A program made the position numbers and the translations under genes. Below are positions 25,495 through 31,550 of a stretch of DNA of 34,449 nt, piece by piece. Every line of letters begins with the position of its first letter. Within the stretch, counting starts at the first letter, position 1. Location: NCBI GenBank assembly GCA_030041375.1, contig JASHOA010000020.1, positions 1 through 34,449 on the forward strand, given 5' to 3'. The notes under the pieces are model-generated. The model was not told the origin of the DNA, made no database searches, and worked only from the letters and a program-made list of their open reading frames with translations. Origin of the DNA: Acetobacteraceae bacterium (GTDB taxonomy: Bacteria; Pseudomonadota; Alphaproteobacteria; Acetobacterales; Acetobacteraceae).

Positions 25495-25536
25495 AATCTC
25501 GGGGAATAATCCGGGTTTCTCGGATGGGGAGGAAAC

Positions 25537-26796
25537 ATGCGCAAGATCGCAATGGTGGGACTATGCGCAGTGGCGGTGCTGTTCGCCCAAGGGGCACGCG
25601 CGGACAGTTCGTCCAATCTGACCAGGCAGGAAAATTTCAGGGCAAGCGGTGGGCCGCTTAACACGGCCGACATTCCGCAGAACGGGCCCGAAGCCGCCGC
25701 GATCAGGAAGAACCTGAAAGAGATCACGCTGCCGCCGGGCTTCCATATCAGTCTTTATGCGCTGGTGCCGAACGCCCGCGAAATCGCGGTCGGGCCGCAG
25801 GGCGTCGCCGTCTTCGTCGGCACCGTCAAGTCCGACGTCTATGCGGTGTTCGACCACGGCCATACCGGCACTGCAAATGAGGTGATGCCGTTCGCGCCCA
25901 ACATCAAGTTCGTAATACCGAACGGGGTCTGCTTCTCGAAGGACGGTTTCCTTTACGTGGTGGAACGTAACCGGATACTGGAATTCGGCGCTGCCGAGTT
26001 CTTCGCCCAGAGTCCCGATGTGGCAGTGAACGTGGTCGTGCCGGAAGGGCAGCTCATCCCAACGAAGTACGAAAGCTTTAACCACACCGCGCGGTATTGC
26101 CGCATCGGCCTCGACAACAAGCTCTATACTACCGTGGGCCAGCCCTACAATGTACCCCCGCCGGATCTGATCGGCGATCTTCAGGCGCACGGCCTCGGCG
26201 CCATTATCCGCATGGATCGCGACGGCTCGCACCGCGAGATCTACGCTCTCGGCATCCGCAACTCGGTGGGCCTGGACTTCAACCCGGTTGATCACACCCT
26301 CTGGTTCACTGACAACCAGGTCGATGGCATGGGTGATGACATCCCGCCGGGCGAACTCAACCGTGCCACCAAGATGGGTGAGAATTTTGGCTTCCCGTGG
26401 TACGGCGGCGGACACACCCGCACCAACGAGTACAAGACACAGACCCCGCCGGCCAACGTGGTGTTCCCCCAGGTCGAAGAGGTGGCGCACGCTGCTGACC
26501 TCGGCATGATCTTCTATACCGGCCAGATGTTCCCGGCGAAGTACGACGACGCGATCTTCTCCGCCCAACATGGCTCCTGGAACCGCACCGTGCCGATCGG
26601 TGCGCGCATCATGGTGACGTTCCTGAAGAAAGACGGCACCGCTGATCACAGCGAGCCTTTCGCCTATGGCTGGCTCGACGACAACGGCCAGTATCTCGGC
26701 CGTCCCGTTGACGTCGCCATGTTGCCCGACGGGTCGCTCCTGGTTTCGGACGATTTCGCCGGGGCGCTCTATCGTATCTGGTACGACGGCAAGTAA
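25537..26796 (+). CDS. PQQ-type sugar dehydrogenase (sorbosone/soluble glucose dehydrogenase family)
   Basis: Predicted periplasmic beta-propeller dehydrogenase oxidising a sugar or related alcohol/aldehyde with PQQ as cofactor. The signal peptide runs MRKIAMVGLCAVAVLFAQGARA, cut here as residues 1-22. The mature part begins the family pattern with ITLPPGFHISLYA. FNHTARYCRIGLDNKLYTTVG (around 181-201, shown here in part) holds the His that acts as base in soluble glucose dehydrogenase. IYALGIRNSVGLDFNP, LWFTDNQVDGMGDDIPPGE and SAQHGSWNR are also typical. SD GGGGAGG is strong. At 419 aa it is full length. A cytochrome c gene follows on the same strand, the likely electron acceptor. The substrate is not predictable. 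Confidence 0.85.
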   Translation: MRKIAMVGLCAVAVLFAQGARADSSSNLTRQENFRASGGPLNTADIPQNGPEAAAIRKNLKEITLPPGFHISLYALVPNAREIAVGPQGVAVFVGTVKSDVYAVFDHGHTGTANEVMPFAPNIKFVIPNGVCFSKDGFLYVVERNRILEFGAAEFFAQSPDVAVNVVVPEGQLIPTKYESFNHTARYCRIGLDNKLYTTVGQPYNVPPPDLIGDLQAHGLGAIIRMDRDGSHREIYALGIRNSVGLDFNPVDHTLWFTDNQVDGMGDDIPPGELNRATKMGENFGFPWYGGGHTRTNEYKTQTPPANVVFPQVEEVAHAADLGMIFYTGQMFPAKYDDAIFSAQHGSWNRTVPIGARIMVTFLKKDGTADHSEPFAYGWLDDNGQYLGRPVDVAMLPDGSLLVSDDFAGALYRIWYDGK

Positions 26797-26809
26797 GGGA
26801 CCTTGCTGC

Positions 26810-26840
26810 CTCCCGGCCGTCCCCTCCTGGCGGCCGGGAG
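26810..26840 (+). other. intercistronic hairpin
   Basis: Perfect 10-bp stem (CTCCCGGCCG / CGGCCGGGAG) with an 11-nt loop, 13 bp after the dehydrogenase stop and 18 bp before the cytochrome start. No T-run follows. It could be an mRNA-stabilising or attenuating hairpin that sets a high dehydrogenase to cytochrome ratio. Confidence 0.6.
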
Positions 26841-26858
26841 TAGAGCGGGATCTGTAAC

Positions 26859-27200
26859 GTGCATTTGAGTGTGCCGAATTCGATCAAATTCGCAGCGGCG
26901 ATTGCCGTGACATTCCATGCCGCAACGGCGGTGGCTCAGGGCGATGCCGCGGCCGGGCGCAGGAAGGCCCTTCAATGTCAGACCTGCCACGGACTCGACG
27001 GCATGGCGAAGCTGCCGGACGCGCCCAACCTTGCCGGCCAGAACCCGGTCTATCTGGTCAAGGCGCTTCAGGACTTCCGCAGCGGCGTGCGCAAGAATGA
27101 CATGATGTCGCTGGTGGCGGCGAAGCTCAGCGATGCCGATATCGACGATCTGGCCGCCTACTACGGCTCGATCAGGATCACGGTGGAACCGCCGAAATAG
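26859..27200 (+). CDS. periplasmic class I cytochrome c
   Basis: A monoheme cytochrome of 113 aa. It has an N-terminal hydrophobic signal (about residues 9-26, ending TAVA), one heme-attachment motif CQTCH (40-44), GMAKLPDAPNLAGQ after it, and C-terminal helices with NDMMSLVAAKLSDADIDDLAAYY holding candidate Met ligands. This is the c553/c5-like pattern. The start is GTG 26859 with a weak SD; no better start exists. Its position right after the sugar dehydrogenase suggests it accepts electrons from that enzyme and passes them to a terminal oxidase. That pairing is inferred from context. Confidence 0.85.
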   Translation: MHLSVPNSIKFAAAIAVTFHAATAVAQGDAAAGRRKALQCQTCHGLDGMAKLPDAPNLAGQNPVYLVKALQDFRSGVRKNDMMSLVAAKLSDADIDDLAAYYGSIRITVEPPK

Positions 27201-27263
27201 CGGCGACGAGTACGCCTCAGGCTCAGAACCTTTACCCGGCTCGGTGCGATGTGATTCTGAGCG

Positions 27264-27295
27264 GGTCGGGCCTGTCGGATGGCCGACCTGGTTTT
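27264..27295 (+). terminator. probable terminator after cytochrome c
   Basis: GGTCGGGCC pairs with GGCCGACC (one bulged G) around an 8-nt loop, and is followed by TGGTTTT. It lies 64 bp past the cytochrome stop and separates this pair from tsaE. The rest of 27201-27442 shows no gene I can support. Confidence 0.5.
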
Positions 27296-27442
27296 ACCGT
27301 GGGATTCCTTTAAGCTGGATGTCCGCGTTCCTGCGCCAGGCGAAGCCGCTCCCGAGGCTCCGCCATTTCACGCCGCCGGCGGTTGTCGAGGCACGGGCGG
27401 CACGGCAAGGTAGGCCGTGTGCCCGCTCCGTGCGTTTCCTGT

Positions 27443-27886
27443 GTGTTGATCAAGGCTTTGCCCGACCCGGCGGCGACCGCCGCGCTCGGGGCGGCGCTGG
27501 CCGGGCTCGCCCGGCCGGGGGATGCGCTGCTGCTTTCGGGGCCGCTCGGTGCCGGCAAGACCACGCTGGCGCGCGCCTTCCTTGCTGCTGCGACAGGCGA
27601 GAGCGATCTCGTCGTGCCGAGCCCGAGCTATACGCTGGTGCAGAGCTACGAGACACGACTGGGCACGGTGCACCATTTCGATCTCTGGCGCCTGGACGGG
27701 CCGGCGGGGCTTACCGAGCTCGGCTGGGAGGAGGCGCTCGGCGACATCGTGCTGGTGGAATGGCCGGAGCGGCTGGGCCCGCAGAGGCCCGCGGGGGCGC
27801 TGGAAATTTCTCTGGCGATGACCGGCGAGTGGAGCCGCGAGGCACGGCTCGAGGGCTGGCCCGAGCGGCTCTGCCGGCTCCGATGA
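27443..27886 (+). CDS. tsaE: tRNA threonylcarbamoyladenosine biosynthesis ATPase TsaE
   Basis: ATPase partner of TsaB-TsaD in making t6A37 on ANN-decoding tRNAs. Walker A GPLGAGKTT lies at 33-41. PSPSYTLVQSYE, HHFDLWRL and LVEWPERLG are the family's typical later motifs. GTG 27443 gives 147 aa beginning with a family-like LIKALPDPAAT. GTG 27419, with AAGG upstream, or TTG 27383 are alternatives that add residues unlike the family. The stop overlaps the next gene (ATGATGA). Confidence 0.9.
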   Translation: MLIKALPDPAATAALGAALAGLARPGDALLLSGPLGAGKTTLARAFLAAATGESDLVVPSPSYTLVQSYETRLGTVHHFDLWRLDGPAGLTELGWEEALGDIVLVEWPERLGPQRPAGALEISLAMTGEWSREARLEGWPERLCRLR

Positions 27887-28614
27887 TGACAGAGGCGATC
27901 CTGCTCGCCGCCGGGCTTGGCGAGCGCATGCGGCCACTGACCGACGCAACTCCAAAGCCGCTCCTGCCGCTCGGCGGGCGGGCGCTGATCGACCATGCGC
28001 TCGACAGGCTGGCCGCCGCCGGCGTCGGGCGCGTGGTGGTGAACGCGCACTGGCAGGGCGACCGGCTGGCCCGGCACCTGGCGGCCCGACCGGGACCGCC
28101 CGAGACCATGCTGCGGCACGAACCGAAGCTGCTGGGGATAGGCGGCGCGGTGGCGGCGGCGCTCGCCACGGGCGCACTCGGGCCTGACCCTTTTTTCGTC
28201 ATCAACGGCGACATTTTCTGGCTCGACGGTCCGAGCCCGGCGCTGGCGCGCTTGGCCGCAGGCTTCGACCCCAGCAAGCGGGACGGGCTGCTGCTGTTGC
28301 ACCGGAGCGTCCAGGTCCGGGGCGAGGCCGGGATGGGGGACTTCTTTCTCGATCCGCTCGGCGAGCTTCGCAGGCGGGGCGAGCGGGAGGTGGCGCCGTT
28401 CGTGTTCGCGGGTGTCGGGATCGCCTCGCCCCGTCTGTTCGATGTGGCGCCGACGGGCGTTTCGGAGATGACCCCGCTCTGGAACCGGGCGCTGGAAGCG
28501 GGACGGCTGGGCGGGCTCGTGCATGACGGGCTCTGGTTTCATCTTTCCACGCCCGCCGACCTGGCGGGAGCGGAATCGAGCCTGCATGCCCGGGCGACCG
28601 GGCGGACACGATGA
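27883..28614 (+). CDS. sugar-1-phosphate nucleotidyltransferase (MurU-like)
   Basis: A nucleotidyltransferase of the GT-A fold. The N-terminal LLAAGLGERMRPLT (7-20) and PKPLLPLGG bind the nucleotide, VINGDIFW (around 104) holds the metal-binding Asp, and PFVFAGVGIASPRLF is typical of this group. The tsaE-addB position and the length (243 aa) match MurU-type enzymes, which convert MurNAc-1-phosphate to UDP-MurNAc in cell-wall recycling. The partner kinase gene amgK normally between tsaE and this gene is absent here, so the substrate is open; annotation as a mannose-1-phosphate guanylyltransferase is common for such genes. ATG 27883 overlaps tsaE, and the stop overlaps addB by 4 bp. Confidence 0.82.
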   Translation: MMTEAILLAAGLGERMRPLTDATPKPLLPLGGRALIDHALDRLAAAGVGRVVVNAHWQGDRLARHLAARPGPPETMLRHEPKLLGIGGAVAAALATGALGPDPFFVINGDIFWLDGPSPALARLAAGFDPSKRDGLLLLHRSVQVRGEAGMGDFFLDPLGELRRRGEREVAPFVFAGVGIASPRLFDVAPTGVSEMTPLWNRALEAGRLGGLVHDGLWFHLSTPADLAGAESSLHARATGRTR

Positions 28615-31550
28615 ACCTTTATTCGCTACCGGCGGGAGCGCCGTTCCTGGACAGCATTGCCGCGGCTTGGCTGGACGCGGCGGGGCGCGATCCACGGCGG
28701 GTGGCGGACGGGCTGATCCTGCTGCCGACGCGCCGCGCGGCCCGCGCGCTTGCCGAGGCGTTCCTTCGCCAGTCCGACGGGCGGCCGCTGCTGCTGCCGC
28801 GGATCGCCGCGTTCGGGGCCCTGGACGAGGCTCCGCTGGCGCTCGAAGGCGGGCTCGATCTGCCGCCAGCGGTCGCGGCCCTGGAGCGGCTTTCCGTGCT
28901 GACCCGGCTGATTCTGGCGGCGGGCGGCAGTGACGGCATGCCGGGACGGGCCGATCGCGCCTGGGCGCTCGCGGCCGAGCTTGCGGCCTTGCAGGACGAG
29001 GCGGAGCGGGCGGGCGTCGATCTCGAGACGGCGCTGCCACGGGCGGTCCCGGAGGAATACGCGGCGCACTGGCAACGGACCCTGGCGTTCCTTCGCATCG
29101 TGACGGAAGCGTGGCCGGCCTGGCTCGCCGAACAGAGGCTGATGAACCCGGTGGCGCGACAGGTGGCGCTGCTGGGGGCACTGGCGCGAAGCTGGCGGGA
29201 GAAAGCGCCTCCTCATCCGGTCTGGGCCGCCGGCAACAGCGGGGAAATCCCGGCCGTGGCCGCCCTCGTTCGGGTGATCGCCGGGCTGGCAGAGGGGCAG
29301 GTGATACTGCCCGGCCTCGACCGGGAAATGGCCGACGAACATTTCGCGGCCCTGGCCGGAGAGCATCCCGAGCATCCGGATGCGGGGATCTCCCGCCTGC
29401 TGGCCGACCTTGGCGCAAGGCGCGAGGACGTGCAGCCGTTTCCGGCCCTGCCGAGCGCGGTTCCCGAGGGGCGCGCCCGGCTGCTGTGCCGCGCGATGCT
29501 CCCCGCCCCGGCACTCGGCGATTGGGCGGCGAGCGCGGCAGAAGGCGGGCTTGAAGGGATCAGGCGGCTTGCCCCCGCCGATGAGCAGGAGGAGGCGGTG
29601 GCTATTGCGCTCTGCCTCCGGGGCGCGCTGGAGGTGGCGGGGGCGCGGGCGGCGCTGGTGACGCCGGATCGTGGCTTGGCGCGGCGGGTTGCGGCCGAGC
29701 TTGGGCGCTTCGGCGTGGTGGCGGACGACAGCGCCGGAGAGAATCTCGAGGCGACCCCGCCGGCCGTGTTCCTGCGCCTGCTGGCCGCTGCGGCGGCGGC
29801 GAACTTCGCCCCGGTGCCGCTGCTGGCGCTGTTGAAGCATCCGCTGTTCGCAGCCGGGCTGGCGCCGGCCGCGGCCAGGGCGGCGGCGCGCGCGTTCGAG
29901 CGCGGTGTGCTGCGCGGGCCGGGTCCGTCACCAGGGCTTGCCGCGCTCGGAGAGGCCGCGGCGCGCGCCGGCTGCGGGGTGGAACTGGTACGGCGGCTGG
30001 CGGCGGGCGCGAGGAAGCTCGAACACACCCTCGGCTTGGCCAGGGTTGCGCCGCAAGCAGCCCTGGTCGCGCTCGTGGAAAGCGCCGAGGCGCTGGCGGC
30101 AACGGATGAGGAGGCAGGCCCGGCGCGGCTCTGGGCGTTCGAGGAAGGCGAGGCGCTGGCGGCGCACCTCACCGAGCTGATGGCCGCGTTGGCGCATCTC
30201 TCACCGATTCTGCCGGGCGAGATTCCCGCTCTCCTGGAAGCGGCGCTGAAGGGAGTTGTCGTCCGCAGCCGGCGCGCCGTGCGCGGCGCGGGCGAGGGGG
30301 CACGGGAGCATCCGCGCATTTTCATCTGGGGGCTTTTGGAGGCGCGGCTGCAATCGGCAGAGCTGATCGTGCTGGGCGGTCTTGCCGAAGGAATCTGGCC
30401 ACCGGCGACCGATCCCGGTCCCTGGCTCAGCCGGCCAATGCGGGCGGCACTTGGCTTGGCATCGGCGGAAGAAGCGGTGGGGCGGGCGGCGCATGATTTT
30501 CGGGCGGCGGCACTGGCGGCGCCCGAGGTCGCATTCTCGGCGCCACGGCGGCGGCAGGGTGCGCCGATGGTGCCGGCACGCTGGCTGACGCGGCTCAAGG
30601 CGATGCTGAGGCGGGAGCTTCCGGCGCATCCGGCGGTTGGCTGGGCGCGGGCGCTCGATCGGCCGGCGGGGGCGCCGAAGCCGGTGCCGGCTCCCCGGCC
30701 GCAGCCGCCGCTTGCCGAGCGCCCGCGCAAGCTTGCCGTGACGGAGATCGGGACCTGGCTGGCCGATCCTTATGCCATCTACGCCCGGCACGTGCTCGGG
30801 TTGCGGCCGCTGGCGGCGATCGCCGAGGCGGCCGATGCGGCGGATTTCGGGACGATCGTGCATGCGGGGCTGGCCGCGTTTTTCGGGCGGTTGCAAGGGG
30901 CGTGGCCGAATGACGCCGGGCAGGGCCTTGCCGAGGCCCTTCATCGAGCCCTCGAAAAGGCCGATCTGCCGCCGCATCTCGCGCACTGGTGGGAGCCGCG
31001 GCTGGCCCGGATCGCCGACTGGGTGGCGGCAGAGGAGGCGGCCAGGCGGGCGGGAGCGCCGCCGCCGCTGATGGCCGCGGAGCGAGGGGGAGAATGGCGG
31101 CTTGCAGGTCCGGCCGGGCCGTTCATCCTGGCCGGAAGGGCGGACCGGATCGAGCGGCGGGGCGACGGCGGGCTTGCCATTCTCGACTATAAGACGGGCC
31201 GCATCCCGACCCCGGCCGAGGTGCTTGCCGGGCGGGCGCCGCAACTGCCGCTGCTGGCGGCGATGGCGGAGGCAGGGGCGCTGGGGCCCGAATTCACCGG
31301 GCCGGTTTCGGAGCTGACCTACTGGAGACTGCTGGGGCGGGAGCAGGCGGGGGAAGCGGGAAGCCTCGCCGAGCCGGAACGAATCCCCCGGCTGACCGAG
31401 GCGGCGGTGATGGGGCTGAAGCGCCTGATTGCGGCGTTCGACGATCCGGCGCGGCCTTACCTGGCTGAGCCGCATCCCGGCAATCCGCCGCCATTCTCGG
31501 ACTACGCGCGCCTGGCCCGGGTTGCCGAGTGGGCCTCGGGAGGCGAGTGA
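28611..31550 (+). CDS. addB: double-strand break repair protein AddB
   Basis: The non-translocating subunit of the AddAB helicase-nuclease, which resects DNA ends and loads RecA. The 979-aa protein has a degenerate helicase-like N-terminal half starting LYSLPAGAPFLDSIAAAW with LLPTRRAARALAEAF. The C-terminal PD-(D/E)xK nuclease shows GRADRIE (about 843-849) and AILDYKTG (about 855-862), the metal-binding Asp and catalytic Lys. The large Ala/Leu-rich middle is typical of alphaproteobacterial AddB. It overlaps the previous gene by 4 bp and shares a base with the addA ATG. Confidence 0.92.
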   Translation: MNLYSLPAGAPFLDSIAAAWLDAAGRDPRRVADGLILLPTRRAARALAEAFLRQSDGRPLLLPRIAAFGALDEAPLALEGGLDLPPAVAALERLSVLTRLILAAGGSDGMPGRADRAWALAAELAALQDEAERAGVDLETALPRAVPEEYAAHWQRTLAFLRIVTEAWPAWLAEQRLMNPVARQVALLGALARSWREKAPPHPVWAAGNSGEIPAVAALVRVIAGLAEGQVILPGLDREMADEHFAALAGEHPEHPDAGISRLLADLGARREDVQPFPALPSAVPEGRARLLCRAMLPAPALGDWAASAAEGGLEGIRRLAPADEQEEAVAIALCLRGALEVAGARAALVTPDRGLARRVAAELGRFGVVADDSAGENLEATPPAVFLRLLAAAAAANFAPVPLLALLKHPLFAAGLAPAAARAAARAFERGVLRGPGPSPGLAALGEAAARAGCGVELVRRLAAGARKLEHTLGLARVAPQAALVALVESAEALAATDEEAGPARLWAFEEGEALAAHLTELMAALAHLSPILPGEIPALLEAALKGVVVRSRRAVRGAGEGAREHPRIFIWGLLEARLQSAELIVLGGLAEGIWPPATDPGPWLSRPMRAALGLASAEEAVGRAAHDFRAAALAAPEVAFSAPRRRQGAPMVPARWLTRLKAMLRRELPAHPAVGWARALDRPAGAPKPVPAPRPQPPLAERPRKLAVTEIGTWLADPYAIYARHVLGLRPLAAIAEAADAADFGTIVHAGLAAFFGRLQGAWPNDAGQGLAEALHRALEKADLPPHLAHWWEPRLARIADWVAAEEAARRAGAPPPLMAAERGGEWRLAGPAGPFILAGRADRIERRGDGGLAILDYKTGRIPTPAEVLAGRAPQLPLLAAMAEAGALGPEFTGPVSELTYWRLLGREQAGEAGSLAEPERIPRLTEAAVMGLKRLIAAFDDPARPYLAEPHPGNPPPFSDYARLARVAEWASGGE

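Larger units (their letters stand above)
25239..25536. other. AT-rich intergenic island
   Basis: 298 bp. The first third is GC-rich and holds a degenerate piece of repeat A (25267-25288). From about 25370 the base composition changes abruptly: my count for 25381-25500 is 32 G+C in 120 bp (27%), while flanking genes are far richer in GC. It contains short inverted repeats (TGACA/TGTCA at 25345-25360, TGATA/TATCA at 25431-25450, TGCAATA/TATTGCA at 25456-25474) and a promoter. Confidence 0.7.

Noticed and set aside
25420-25500. AT-rich island as the replication origin itself
   Set aside because: No DnaA-box-like 9-mer with CACA occurs there, and its promoter features explain it better. Kept only as an alternative for the unwinding element.
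27646-29514. 622-aa open frame on the minus strand
   Set aside because: Antisense to tsaE, the nucleotidyltransferase and addB; low-complexity P/R/A-rich translation.
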